From Polydactylus sextarius (Eukaryota; Chordata; Actinopteri; Polynemidae), in assembly GCA_016801845.1 (NCBI GenBank), contig CM028909.1, positions 19,710,813 to 19,774,812 on the forward strand: 64,000 nt of DNA, in the 5' to 3' direction. This document shows positions 1 through 12,200 of the stretch, one piece after another. Numbering within the stretch: position 1 is the first letter of the stretch; every line of letters begins with the position of its first letter. Below the pieces are notes generated by a model. That model had not been told where the DNA came from. It saw nothing but the letters and a program-made list of their open reading frames with translations, and ran no database searches. A program made the position numbers and the translations under genes.

Positions 1-3000
1 CTGCTTCTCCTGCCATTTGTTTGAGGAAGGACTGTAAAATAGGTGGTGCCTTTCAACATTGTAAATATGTGGTTGGGACTTCACTGAGTGCTGGTTAGAG
101 GAAAAAATGAGAGAGCAAAGTTGTGAATAAGTTGTGCCCTGGTCAGGGAAGCCATACACACAAAAACACGCACACACAGGGTTTGGCAGCAATTCACAAC
201 CACAATAGCATGATTCCATTTGGAGGAGCTCTGAAAGGGATTGCCTACCTTCTCTTCTTCTTCCTCTTGTTCTGTATTGTTGATTTCACCCATAACCTTT
301 TTTTGTGTAATAATATTTTATCTTTCTTTGCCTCTTCATTAATTATTCCATTCCTTTCCTTCTTGCCATTCTCCTTTTTTCATCCTCTCGCGTTACTTTG
401 CTTCTTCCTTCCTCCGTGTTTCTTCTTAGCTCTGACTGATCAACTTTCCATCCTTTGTGACCTTCCTCCACCTCATGTCTTTTCCACAAAAAAATAAATA
501 AATAAAATAAAGTGAAATAAAATAAGTCTAAATTAAACTAACTGCATAGGCAGCATGTGCCCGTTGTGGTTAATTATTTTTGTCTTTTTTTATTTTGACG
601 GATTTCCCCTAATGCAGCCTGCAGCCAGCTCATCCACTCAATCCCTCAGATGGGAAACACATCAGACACTATAGGATCTACTCACACTGACAACCGGTTG
701 TATCTGCACTCTGTCTAAGGCTGGAGAAACTCAATGCACCTGCAACTGAGGTCTGTCTGGGAAATCAACATGAGATGGAAATTTCTCACAAATTCTAAGT
801 ACCTAAGTTTGGAACTCCCTCACTCGTTCAACTTTAACTGCAACGTCTTTTAAAGGCAACAAGTAAATCAGATTATTTTAAGACAATAAATCACATGGAG
901 AATGGAGCACACGCCGAGCTGAGCTTTATATGTAAAAGGGAAACAGAACTCATATTGGTGAATATTCAGGGGAAAAGCAAACAAAAAACCTTGACTTAAC
1001 CCTTTCCCTTATAGATTGACCCATCAATCAATAAGAGGGTATAATGCATCAAAATCAGGACAGTGGTGTCTTATGTCAGGATGCAGTGAATTTACTGTGG
1101 CTGTACTATGTTTTGTTCTTAGACTTTCCTGGCTGCGCAAACTAAAGAGTGCATGTGATTTCAACATTTCTTTAAGGAAACTGAGAGTTGAAGGTGTTCT
1201 TTCCGGGATAGTTTTTTTTTTTTAAATTCTATATATCCACCATGTTTCTACGGTAGCTGCTCAACTCATTAGTGAATAATCTCATGCAGCTAGGCTTCTT
1301 ATAAAAGGAGGACATTAGTCTTTGCAGACTTTTAGAAATCCTCTGGCAGACTCTAGCTGAAGTTGGAAACAAGTTTTCACAGTTTGATAAACACTGCAGC
1401 TGAGCAGTGATTAAAAAACAAGTCTTTGGATTTTACCAACAAAGTTTCTGCTTGAATGTATTTGGACCTCTGCTATTAAATTCTTGACTGTTAGCTGAAA
1501 GATGGACCACTTTTTAACTAGCTATGCAAGGTCTATGAGTATTTTTAAGCAAGGATTTGGTGTCACTAGAATGAAGTCAAGCATCTATAAAACTTATATG
1601 GGCTACATGTGCACAATAATCATGTGACCAAACCTTCTCCACGAGTGTGTCACCTAGCTTTGATCAGGACAAATCTGTTCCAAGCTGTAATTCTTACCTC
1701 TCTGTGGGAACTTGTCATGAATACTCATCATTGCTTTCCTCTGTAATTTGATTACTCAGGCCTATTTTGTAGTGGCTGATGGGTGAAATAATGGAACTGC
1801 TGTGGGAGTGTGTCTCAGCAAGAATCTGAGCTGTAGACCAGACACACTTAATTAGATTAGTCAAAAAACATATGCACTATAGATAGACAGGGAGGACAAA
1901 AATGACATGGAGCTGGATGACGAGGCAGAAAGAAGAGATGGATAATAAAACCAGGAGGAAAAAGAAGTAGAGACAGGAGAAAGAGAAAAGACCCAAAGAA
2001 AAAACTGATGAAAGAATAATACTGTCTACTCATAAATCACTTCATTTCTTCTTTTACATTCCTCCTTATGACACTCCTTTACCATCCTGCTGCTCTCATG
2101 CTGCCACATACCAGAGTCCCACTTGGAACGTCACATAATTACATCAGTTAGGGAAACGATCTGTGACATTTTACATGTATGTTGTGAATGTCTGGATTCC
2201 TGCTTCTTTTCACCACCTGGTATAAACAGTATAACAGTGACTGGATCTCTACCCAGTCTGTGACTATGTTTACTCATTGCATCATGTTGTACCTGTGAAA
2301 CTCACAGTTTATTATAATTGCTGGCAAGTGAAAATCTCACATATTATCACATTATCAAAGTAAGCCAAATTTGTTGTTGAGGTGCCACGATAAGCTGAAA
2401 TTACAAAAGTCTCCCTTGGAGGACTGAAAGAAATTGACAAATAATGTCTGGCACCAAACCATTTTATTCCTTGTCCAAAAACACTTTTATCCTGAGCTAA
2501 ATAAGCCAATTGGATGAGACGGAGGTGAAATGTCTTTAGGTGTCTACAACCAAGTCCAGCTGCCCCTTAATTCAACTGTTTTTGGGCACTAATGACCTGA
2601 CTGACTGACAAATTTCACAGACACCTCTAAGCTGACTACTTTTATGTCACTTTCCTTTTTTGTTCCTTGACAGCATTAAAACCAGTGAAGTGTTGATCCC
2701 AAACACTCAGTACCAAGCAGTGAGAGGACAAATCCCAACACAACCTGGTACAGCTCGGCTTGCTCTGGTTCACCACTTCATTTGTAAAATAATTAACTAA
2801 AGTTTACAAACACACACACACAAATCAAAGCAAATCAGAATAAGTATCAAAGACAGTATTTCTCTCAGCTCTCCATATATGTAGTTTGGAAAGGCTTCAA
2901 ACCAAAAACCATCTCAGTTTGACTTGATCAAAACCACATCCTTCAACATAACCTGCTGGACTTCAACTCTCACCATGCAGTGTTGGTAACAACTTTAAGC

Positions 3001-3109
3001 AAAAATATATTTTACGACTTACTCTGTATGTTGTACAGATACACACAGAAGCCACAGATTCCCAGGCAGACGGAGCAGTGGGAGTGGTAAACCATCTACA
3101 CTGCTCCCC
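1..3109. other. Noncoding AT-rich stretch, no gene seen
   Basis: No reading frame here has coding character; openings are short and mostly pyrimidine-rich. It holds a pyrimidine-rich tract (about 240-480) followed by an A-rich TAAA-type tract (about 487-530), a purine-rich tract (about 1900-2010) and a very short CA run near 2810. A TATAAAAGGAGG string near 1300 has no promoter context. Apart from the hairpin listed separately I see nothing functional. Confidence 0.7.
1006..1039. repeat. Imperfect inverted repeat (hairpin)
   Basis: CCCTTATAGATTGA and TCAATCAATAAGAGGG face each other across a 4-base CCCA loop. The core 12-bp arms differ at one position. It could be a chance hairpin in AT-rich DNA; no associated gene or terminator is expected in a vertebrate genome. 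Confidence 0.5.
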
Positions 3110-3117
3110 TCATTCAC

Positions 3118-3265
3118 CCCGCCTAATTAATTAACACACTTAACAAGTTCATACTTAACGAGTTCAGACTGAACACTGCCACTAATTGGCCATGTCTAAC
3201 TGCATGTGTCCTGCGCTAATTGGCTCTTTGATTGGGGTTTCATAGAATTAATTAGCCAATTAACC
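3118..3265. promoter_or_regulatory. Candidate enhancer: TAATTGGC / homeodomain cluster
   Basis: Three copies of the octamer TAATTGGC lie within 80 bp: plus strand at 3183-3190 and 3217-3224, minus strand at 3255-3262. Around them are homeodomain cores TAATTAATTAA (about 3124-3134) and AATTAATTAG (about 3246-3255), and CTTTGATTGG (3226-3235), which joins a TCF/LEF-like CTTTGAT to another ATTGG (CCAAT) core. A 15-bp direct repeat (CTTAACAAGTTCATA / CTTAACGAGTTCAGA) sits inside. Such packing is typical of developmental enhancers, but only the motifs are seen; activity and conservation are inferred. Confidence 0.35.
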
Positions 3266-4289
3266 ACTTCAGTCTGCCATTTCAGTCTCACTGTGGCTAA
3301 TGTTCCTGATTTTGGGTGGATCAGACTGTTGTGCAGGAAAGATTAGAGAATACACTGCTGACTGTCTGCCAAACTAACACAGTCAAGAAAACAAAGAAAA
3401 CACAGAATAATGATATGAGCTGCCATAATGTCTTTACAATAGCGGTCAAGAATAACTTGAACCACAAGGAAACGAGAGACAGCTATATTTTTCTATGGTT
3501 TCTGAAGACGGAGAGCAAGGCGAGTGAAAAGACAAATAATATGTCAAAAGTAATAATATGCAAATAGCATAATAATAATAATAGAGCAAATAATATGTCA
3601 AAAACACTGCTTATAGACAAGCAGTTTTCATTCTGTAAAGTTAGCTGTCTAAATCCTCACAATGGCAACAAATTTCTGGGTGGGAAACATCAAAACATTT
3701 CCATGTGTTCTCACGTTCCCTGTAAGATTCCTTGTTGCAACCAAATGGGACAATGAGAGGCTAATGTAGCCCAACTGTCCCTGTGGCCCCCATGAGGAAT
3801 GCTAACAATGGGTGCAAGCCTTTGTAGGCAAACTAAAGGTCAACTGTAGATTCTTGTGGTTGCAAGTGCCACAAAGTAGAAACACAATGTGAAATATGAC
3901 TGATCTTCCTCACACTGAACACACCCCTGTTAAGAATTCTTTTTGATATTTCTGTTCCACGTGTTTTTTATATTTCTACTATAGAATTTTGTGGGCAAAG
4001 TTATTATATGGACAAGATGTTATAATGATAATGTGAGTGTGTGTTAATGTGAGTGCGGTTTACATGGTTTATGTTCTTAACCATAACATAAACCATAACA
4101 TAAACCAACAACCAACAATTTAACATCTTCGGTGTAATCAGGGCTTTGTCAAAATTAACATGAAAAATGTTTAAATGTTTAATTTTATTGCAATGTAAAA
4201 TCAAAACTAAATAGAAATGTGGTCCCAAGTTCAGTGCAGCAGAAAAAATGTAATTGCTTTAGCAAGGATCAACAGATTTGAATTTGAAG
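3266..4289. other. Noncoding stretch with one short hairpin
   Basis: AT-rich DNA without coding signal. At 4064-4096 the arms ATGGTTTATGTT and AACATAAACCAT form a perfect 12-bp stem with a 9-base loop, and the right arm is then repeated directly (CATAACATAAAC twice). This looks like local slippage rather than a gene feature. Confidence 0.65.
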
Positions 4290-4385
4290 ATACTTAAGAG
4301 GATGACAGATGGGATTGGTTACAAATCCAAGGCAGCTTTGGCTCACTTCACTTCCTAAAGTGACAACATGTCTGAAGTATTGTTG
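4290..4385 (+). repeat. Copy 1 of a dispersed ~90-bp duplication
   Basis: Shares the strings GATGACAGATGGGATTGGT, ACAAATCC, AGCTCACTT-like sequence and CAACATGTCTGAAGT in the same order with 4876-4970, about 585 bp downstream and in the same orientation. Identity is high in blocks with small indels. It could be an old segmental duplication or two copies of an unnamed dispersed repeat. Confidence 0.7.
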
Positions 4386-4875
4386 TCTTTTTAGGAGTTG
4401 CACCATGTGGGATATGACCCTGGAGTGTGGTGAATTTGGAGCAAATACACAACTGGCTGTGCTTCAGCTAAATTCATTTTCCAGGCTGTTTAGGAACACC
4501 ACAACTGTTTGGCAAATATGCAATCTTCAGAAAAAAAGACATGTTTTTTGGGTATTTATTGAATTTACATCATTGAATCTACATTGTAAGGTACAGATAA
4601 CAATGCAAGCCATTTTAAATGGCCTGAATGCATTTACTCTGAACAGCCGTGAACAGCTGTTACACTATCAAGCCAATCTACAGTGATACATAGCGATAAA
4701 CTCATTGCAACAGCTGTGTGGTATCTAAAAACAGTTCCTCTTGGGGTTCGAGCCAGTTTCCACTGGTAGCGAGATTATGCATTAAAAAGTGAAACCTGTA
4801 CCTGTAAATAGCTTCAGTCCTGGTGAAGCTCAGAAGAACTAGCGTATAATCCAACAGTGCAAACTGGGATTTAAG

Positions 4876-4970
4876 ACCACTTAGGAAGATGACAGATGGG
4901 ATTGGTAACAAATCCCCTTATCCCCAGCTCACTTAATTTCCATAAGTGTCAACATGTCTGAAGTTGCATC
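4876..4970 (+). repeat. Copy 2 of a dispersed ~90-bp duplication
   Basis: Partner of 4290-4385. It opens with TTAGGAAGATGACAGATGGG, continues with GGTAACAAATCC and ends with CAACATGTCTGAAGTTGC. Downstream, a weaker match (GAAGTTGCATC versus GAGTTGCACCAT) suggests that copy 1 carries a small insertion. Confidence 0.7.
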
Positions 4971-5260
4971 GCGAGACAGCAAGTTACTGCAAAGAGGGAT
5001 TTGAAGTAAGAGTGTTGTGAATTAGACAAAAACATGCAAACCTAACTGTCTATTCAGTCAAAGTTACACACCGGAAAATCCAAACCGCAATGCAACATTA
5101 CCGAAAGTCAACAGGGTGTTTGCTGTCAGCAGTTGGGGAATATGTGGGGCGGAGGTGAGCATGTGTTTAAAGATAAAGTCACCTTAGTCATTTTCTGTGA
5201 AGGCATATGAAATCCCAAGCTAATAAGTGTTAAAAAGCCAAGTTCTCGCATAGATACAGT

Positions 5261-5293
5261 ACACACACATACACACACACACACACACACACA
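5261..5293. repeat. (AC)n microsatellite
   Basis: About 16 AC units with one T interruption near 5270. The 4971-5260 interval before it shows no coding or structured feature. Confidence 0.95.
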
Positions 5294-6220
5294 AAGATGA
5301 ACAAAGAATAGCTGAGGAAAGCAAAAGACACATTAAAAGAGATAAGCAGCAAGAAGGCAATAAGATTCACGCTGTGTGGTACTGTCATAGTGAGAGGATT
5401 CACACACACACTGGGGGATGGATTAGAGGATATTGGGAGTCACATCTACTCTACATTCTGTCAATCTCTGTCATAGCAGCCCAAGTAGCACAAATGCTTA
5501 CTTTACATTAAGATATGCTAAAGAGAGAAAGTGTGAGACGAACAGCGAGATCTTAACACAGACAGGCCTGGCAGTTTAATTGGTCAAGAGTAAAGATGAG
5601 TGTGAACGTATGAATGAGAGTGCGAGAGAAACATGTTGACAGCGAGAGGGAAAGAGAGAGACAGGAGACAGAGACAGGAGAGAGCACAACCAATAGTGGT
5701 GTGTATGGGAGTTTTTCATGGGAGAAAGAATGCAGTCAGGAATTCTTTTAATTGTCCAAACTCCGCCTCGGTGCTCAACCTACTCATCCATCCTTTCACA
5801 CACACACTCAGACATACACTGTAGACACATACACATACCAGTCATTCTGTCTGCACAACTCTCTATTGCCAACCTCGAGAAGACCCCATCTCTTGCTGCT
5901 GCTGCTTTTCCTGGCCAACCTGCATGCTCAGCGCGGGCCTCTGTTAACAGAGATGGCCTCATGAAAGATTTTTCCGTGGCTACATCCAAGTGTAGTCAAA
6001 TTGATTTATGTGACCCTCCTCTTCCTCAGCATGCTCATCGTAAAACACAGTATAGGACATAGAAATGAGTCTTCATAGTTTCTTGTTTACTGCTATTCTT
6101 TCTGTATGTAAACCAGAGCTGTTTTATCAAATAATCATAGTACGGTGTGTTGGAACTGTATCCCCAAATTCAGTTTAAAGTATTTAGCAGAGTTCAGTGG
6201 CTCATATTAAGTAAATGAAC

Positions 6221-6222
<2 letters not shown>
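5294..6222. other. Noncoding stretch with purine-rich tract
   Basis: Contains a GA-rich tract at about 5521-5690. A 114-codon opening at 5718-6062 (plus strand) has low-complexity composition and resembles no family I know; I treat it as chance. A CTGCTGCTGC run near 5896 is only four units. Confidence 0.6.

Positions 6223-6261
<39 letters not shown>
6223..6261. repeat. (CA)n(TA)n compound microsatellite
   Basis: Fifteen CA units run directly into about four TA units, the same CA-to-TA transition seen on a far larger scale at 50.5 kb. Confidence 0.95.
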
Positions 6262-6262
<1 letters not shown>

Positions 6263-6760
6263 AAGTTTAGACCACTATTTCAATTAATTCCATAATAAAT
6301 TAAGATTAAAGTCACTAAAATCTAAATAATTCATTGTGTCAAGCCTTATCTTTATCCCTCATGACAGCTGACGCTGTAGTGCTATTAGTCACGATGAGCC
6401 TGGGGACATCGTTCTTCATAATGACCCACACGCCTCAAGTGCCTTACATAAGTAGTATGTATCTGAAAAACAGACCTGTTTTCTTCAAGGTTCATGGCCA
6501 TCTGACATCTCTGAAGCATGTGTATGTAATTTATTCTTATTTGAATAAGGGGACTCATTTCAACTCAAATCTATCATTATCTTTATTCATCTTACGATAG
6601 ACTGATAGAGTAAGGCTCAGATTAGCCACAACACAGTCGCACTATAGTGAGTTAGTTTCTCTACAACATTTAGCTCTTCCTGTGGTTTATTTTGGCCTCC
6701 TCCTCTGTTCACAGCTGTCCTCCTCAAAGCTGCCCTTGGGGTAGGATTCACTGTGCCCAG
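6262..6760. other. Noncoding stretch, nothing recognised
   Basis: AT-rich sequence with no open frame of coding type. Near 6713 a TTCACAG acceptor-like string precedes a 26-bp segment and a GTAGGA donor-like string, but this is too short and isolated to call an exon. Confidence 0.6.
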
Positions 6761-6783
6761 GTGTGTGCGTGTGTGTGTGTGTG

Positions 6784-6832
<49 letters not shown>
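6761..6832. repeat. (GT)n microsatellite, interrupted
   Basis: About 36 GT units with C/A interruptions in the first third. Translated on the minus strand it gives poly-TH, which explains the reading frame over 6687-6944. Confidence 0.95.
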
Positions 6833-6835
<3 letters not shown>

Positions 6836-7744
6836 GAGTTACCGTGGGGCCCCTGAGTACAGCTGTCTCAGATCTGGATGAATCAATGAAACGCAACACT
6901 GGCAGATAGCTGACACTTTCTGTTGACACACTGTCATTATACACTCATCTTAATGCGGAGCAGAGCTTGTAAATTTCATCAGATACTGACATATAATGAC
7001 ATTTACTGTTTTAAAGAAACTGTACACGCATAAATTTAAAATGCGACGTGAAAAGCAGGTGAAAACATACAGAGATTCATGCACCTGTAATCTATAGATA
7101 CACACACACATGCACACACATCCAACTACTGTATGAGTACAGACACAGCGGCGACAGTCACTGAAACCAGACTTCAGATGTCACCTTGTGATGTCTTTTT
7201 CTCCTTTGTGACAGTCCCTTTTCCATTTTCTGCTCAACCCCCCTGTGCTACCACTCTCAGTTCTTGGAGTTCTTGTTTCAAAGCGGGAAATTACCTTATT
7301 CATATACAAGACACACAATACCAACAAACCATCAGTTATGCCCTACAGCACTGCTTTACTCTCCTGATCTCCAAACCTCTGCTCACTTCCATAATGAGAA
7401 GAGCTCTGCTGATGCTGCTGCTGGATTTTTTTTAGGTGTAGAGATGAGATAACCTGAACAAAGCAAGGACACTCAGAGGAGAAAGTGATGTTGCTTTAGA
7501 GTTCAGCAAACTGCTTTTTTTTTTAACTTCAACTTCTTCATCATTTCTTCTTTCCTATTTCCCCCTTATTTCTTTCCTTTCCTCCTTCTCTTTCATCCCT
7601 CTATTCTTGACTCTCTTCATAGCATCATTATGTACTTCTATCTCTTTTCTTTCTCCCCTTTTCCTTGTTCCTGGTGCTTTTATTATTTAGCACCTGTCTA
7701 TGGTAGAGCAGAAAATCTTGCCATGCAAACCATCTGATGTAGAA

Positions 7745-7748
<4 letters not shown>
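6833..7748. other. Noncoding stretch with pyrimidine-rich tract
   Basis: No coding signal. 7505-7690 is strongly pyrimidine-rich on the plus strand and begins with a T run. A very short CA tract lies near 7100. Confidence 0.65.

Positions 7749-7785
<37 letters not shown>
7749..7785. repeat. (AG)18 microsatellite
   Basis: Uninterrupted AG dinucleotides. Its translation creates the poly-RE frame on the plus strand and the poly-SL frame on the minus strand; neither is a gene. Confidence 0.97.
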
Positions 7786-7787
<2 letters not shown>

Positions 7788-8819
7788 CAGCAGTCATGAA
7801 CAGAGCCACACATTTCTCCATGCTGACGCACACACCAGATACTGTATACATGAACACACTGCACACACATACATGCACACTGCTGACGTTTCTGATGCAC
7901 ATTAGCTAATGTGGAAAGACGGCTGGGCTGAATTACCACTACATCTAATGACTATTTCATGTCAGGATGAAAGAAAGAGCACAGCACAGACAGAGAGGCC
8001 AGAAACTGAATACAGGGTTGGACTCAGCAGATTTCCCTACCTCCTTTCCAGTTCAGCCTCCATCCTGTCTTTGTCTTTCTCATGTGTCACACTCTGGATG
8101 GACTTAATTCTTTGTTAATGACTGACATGTTTGGTCATTCTATGTTTATTTTATAAACCAAAACAAAGTTCTGATTTTGACTGAACAAAGCTTATTCTCT
8201 AACCACTGATGATTACTCCTTAGTGGTTTGAACTTTGAAACTGTCAACAAAGTTTTGATAGTTAGAGTACTAACAACAGAAAATTGCACGGAACACTTGA
8301 TGCACTCAAATTCCATAAAATGAAACAGTTCTCTTGAGGTACACAGCTGCTTTTAACATCCTGTCACACCCACTTGCTGCCCTGTTACATGAAAAGATTT
8401 ATGATCATGTCCCCATCACATGTTTTTTCTTTTGTTTTTCGTATAATCTATTCGTTACCTTGTTTTTTCTCGGGAGGTCTAACATTTATTCTTTTTGGAT
8501 GCAGCAAAAAGTTTAAGTCACATTAACCATTTGTTTGCTTCTCAAAGTGCACATTTATTACATTTTCTGAACACTTAATTTAATTTCCTCCTGTTGTTTC
8601 AACATTATTGTGAAAAACCAATGGGGTCATCTAAAAAGAGAAGTCTCAGTCTGTTTCTTCAGACGGGCAATAGCAGCAGAGTGTTTTGGGAAGAAGTGTT
8701 GAATTTCACTCATCTGAAGTTAGGCCTCATCCTGGTTCAGCAACAAAGCACCAGTTTGTTGCTAGCTCAGTTGGTTTCACTTCACTGTTTGGCAAACTGC
8801 CCTGTACAGCAGTGATGAC
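7786..8819. other. Noncoding stretch, nothing recognised
   Basis: AT-rich single-copy-like DNA. A perfect 8-bp hairpin (GCAACAAA / TTTGTTGC, 7-base loop) lies at 8740-8762. No exon, RNA gene or repeat recognised. Confidence 0.6.
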
Positions 8820-9230
8820 AGGAGATTCAGTGACAGGAATCACACAATGGTGTGGGACTGGAGCCATTGGAAAGTCTGGTTCCCTTGTGGGTTTTTTGAC
8901 TAAACTTTCATCATATAATATGTAGTAGTATTGATGCAGTGTCGAGGGATTCAGCAGATAGAGAAGGTGGTGAAATTCTGCTTCTACACTGGGAATAGAA
9001 ATTCGGGATTCAGAAAACTGAGAGGAGGCAACAAGACCCCAGAGTCTAGGTCCCTGGTGGGCTTTTTGTTCACATCTGCACCAACCAGGTACAAAAGCAG
9101 TAATTTGGGATTCAGCAGGGATAGTCAGGGGCTCCAGGCATAGAGCCACTCTGCCAGAGAGAGCTACAGGGAGATGGTTGGAGGAGGCAACCAGACCTGT
9201 CCAGGCGCTGCCCTGCAGGACTCTCAGGAC
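8820..9230. repeat. Degenerate tandem repeat, unit ~160-170 bp
   Basis: Recurring strings keep a constant order and spacing. AGTCTGGTTCCCTTGTGGG (8873) matches AGTCTAGGTCCCTGGTGGG (9043), offset 170. GGGATTCAGCAG recurs at 8946 and 9107, offset 161. GGAGGCAACAAGACC (9024) matches GGAGGCAACCAGACC (9183), offset 159. This makes roughly 2.5 diverged units. The block also lies in the longest non-repetitive minus-strand opening of the window (8727-9362, 211 codons), but that frame resembles no known protein and the unit offsets vary, so I read it as a minisatellite-like or transposon-internal repeat, not a gene. Confidence 0.65.
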
Positions 9231-12200
9231 GAGACAACCTCCATAGCCATCTCCTGCTTCCATACTCCTAAGCCATGTTAATAATTCTTGGATGTTTGAC
9301 ACAGGGAGGGATGTCTGCTGGAGATTAAAGCAGCCTTGTGGCTTCAGACTTGATGTCCCCAATTTGGATTTTCTTGTTTACCGCCCACAGCAGCATGAGA
9401 TGAGGCTTTTCATTATCATAACAAATATAGTTAATATAGTTTTATTGTGGTATACTAATATACATTGATTCATATATCTTTTTTTTTTTAAATATTTCAA
9501 TGTGTCTTCAAACAGTTGGCAGGCAGATAATGAATTTCAGGTGGCTAAAGAGCTTGGCAACTAAAAATAACTTTTTAAAGTGCTGGTGTTTAATTTCCGG
9601 TATATTTTATCCTGGTGACAGACTCTTTACAGAGTGTCAGGGTTCACATGGAAGACAAATGACAGGACCTCACGTAAAGCATATGAGTATTCATAACACA
9701 CAGCATGGGATGGAAGTGGTTCACTTTTACACCCTACGGTTCATTGGCTTTAAGAGAGGTCTCGCTTACTTGGGTAATAATTGTGCTTGACTTTTTTTTT
9801 CATGAAGTGAACATCCGCATGTCGACATGTAGCTGTATCCAGCTGTTAACACTCTTCTGCCACACAGCAGGGTCACCCAAACCATAAACTATAGTGGTGA
9901 AAGTGAAAAAGGTCCCTCATTAGCTGGTAGTTATATAAAGTTATTAATGACTGTTGCTTGAGCACATATTCCATTAAGCCTTAAAATGGTAGTCACATAC
10001 TGACTTTAATGTGAAGTTTTTACAGAATTTAAAATGCTGTGCTATCATACACACGTGGATTCCTTGGAGTTGAAAGGACGTGCACTTTCAACTCTATTGA
10101 AATGAGTATGCATCATATATGTGTGCATAGTGAAGGTGTGTCCAGGTATGTAGGTAAAATGAATTGTTGTCCAGCATGTCACAGCCTGCTCTTTTCTTTC
10201 CTTTACTTACATGTGCAGTGCACAGACTAAACTACCTGCAGAATGCTGGTCATTCATTATGACTTTTATCACTATTACTGTCAAAACACAGTAGACAAAA
10301 TCACACAAATGCACATAGAAATACCCACTTGAACCCACACACACAGTCAAGACCTTAAAGTATCAAGTTTTTTTCACTTAAGGGTATCTGTCAGCTACGT
10401 AACATCATGTTATGTTTCTTCTGTTTTCTGTAACATTCATTAATCTATCACAAAAAAATCATAAAATCTTGTATTGATTTATTATACATTTTAATAATGT
10501 CAATGAAAAAAAGAAAACAAAAATGAAAGAACAACCTGCCCAGGGAAGTCAGAAACCTCTGGCTACGGCAGACTGAGATGAGAAGGTATAAAAGGGAAGA
10601 AGGGAGGTAGGTGTGTTTATGTTGCCCTCAAGGACATATTATCATGAGCCACTGGCCTCTGACTGACCTTTCAGCAAATGGTTCAAACGAAGATTTTAAG
10701 ACTTGGTTATTCCTGTGCATTGGTTATACTTGCTCACATTACCCATTCCAATTTTCTTCTTCAATTTCTCTGTTGCCATCCGTTCTTTTGAAACTTTCCA
10801 TCTGTCGTTAGAGGAAAATGTTGTGAAATAAGAGAAAAGAGATAGATGAGAGCAAGTAGAGGACAGAAGGTGAAGGTTTGAGAAATATTTAGAAATAGAG
10901 ACAGGAAAGAAACAACTAAACATGGAGGGAATAGCCTACACTTCTCTGAGTTCAGTAGCTCTCATTACACTGACCTATCTTCTTTCCACCATAGAAAAAG
11001 CTAAAAATGACCGGTGACAAGCTGCTGCAACAAATATCACATTAATTCATCACTGACGTCACAATCAGTTCTTTTCCTTTTCCTTTGTCCTCCTCTTCCT
11101 CTTTCTGTTTCCATTGAATTCCTCTTTACAGAACTGTCACAGTCACATTTAATATGTAAGTAATCAGTCAAACATGTTGTCCAAGACCCTGCATGTGTTT
11201 TGTCCAAAAACACCCATGAAAACTCAGGCAGTTATTAGTTATATGCTGTATTATGCACATTCAAACATATTTGCAGGAACAGACTCTCCTTCAAATCAAC
11301 ACATGTTTTTTGGCTTCCATCAAAAGACACACACACACACAACACACAAATCCATGGCTAATGAGGGATGCAGTGAGCAGTATATAAACATAGGGTCTGA
11401 ATCATGAAAGACTTTGCTTTTTGAAGCCCCCTCACCCACACATAAGACACCAGCCAATTCTCTTTTCCACATCCATAGTCAGTGGTCACTTTAATGAGTG
11501 TCAGCTCTGTATTTGAGGATGGTAACTTCTCATTCTTGCCAATAAAAACAGGCATAAATTTCTGTCTAATGTGTGTTTATTTCATCACCACTCATTTGAG
11601 ATATTTAATGGTATTTCCAGGCTGTTATTGCAGTGCAAGGTATGAGAGGGAGAGAAAAGGATTGTGACAAATGTGTCCAGTGGGACAGAAACCGGCCATG
11701 TCCTCAACGTACCTGAATATTTCTGAAACAGTATTTCCCTCAACGATCGTGATGTAAACCTTCTTCAACTTAGATTAGCTATAAACTGAAGGAAAATAAA
11801 ACTTTTTAAAATACAGTAATAACCTTGTAGTCCATGAAATCCAAATATTTTAACAATTTACCTACTTTTAGATGTACACCTCATTACATTCATAACATAG
11901 CATTCACACAAACACATTAAAAGAACAGAAGAATATTGCATTGTGCAAATCTTGTACTTTGTATTTCACGCATCTATTCATCAATTATTACTCTGTTTAT
12001 CTAAGTCTGAGTCACTGCTGCTAATACTCCATCCAAACGTCTGATCTCATGATCAGTGTCTTTATGGTTCATTAGTATACTTCAATCAAAATACTTGTCA
12101 GGTGAAATTTCCATCAGAAATCAGCAATTGATGACATTTGACAATCTCTGGAATTCCCTGGGATTGAGTATCATGCACTCAAGTGTCATGTCAATATTAT

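Noticed and set aside
4740..4760. GGTTCGAGCC as a tRNA/SINE B box
   Set aside because: No A box, acceptor stem or cloverleaf could be formed around it.
5718..6062. 114-codon plus-strand frame
   Set aside because: Low-complexity composition, overlapping open frames on both strands, and no splice or family support.
8727..9362. 211-codon minus-strand frame as a gene
   Set aside because: It overlaps a degenerate tandem repeat with variable unit offsets and reads like no known protein.
10581..10600. TATAAAAGGG as a promoter
   Set aside because: Three such strings occur in the window (about 1300, 10587, 20402), and none is followed by an exon or flanked by GC-rich DNA.
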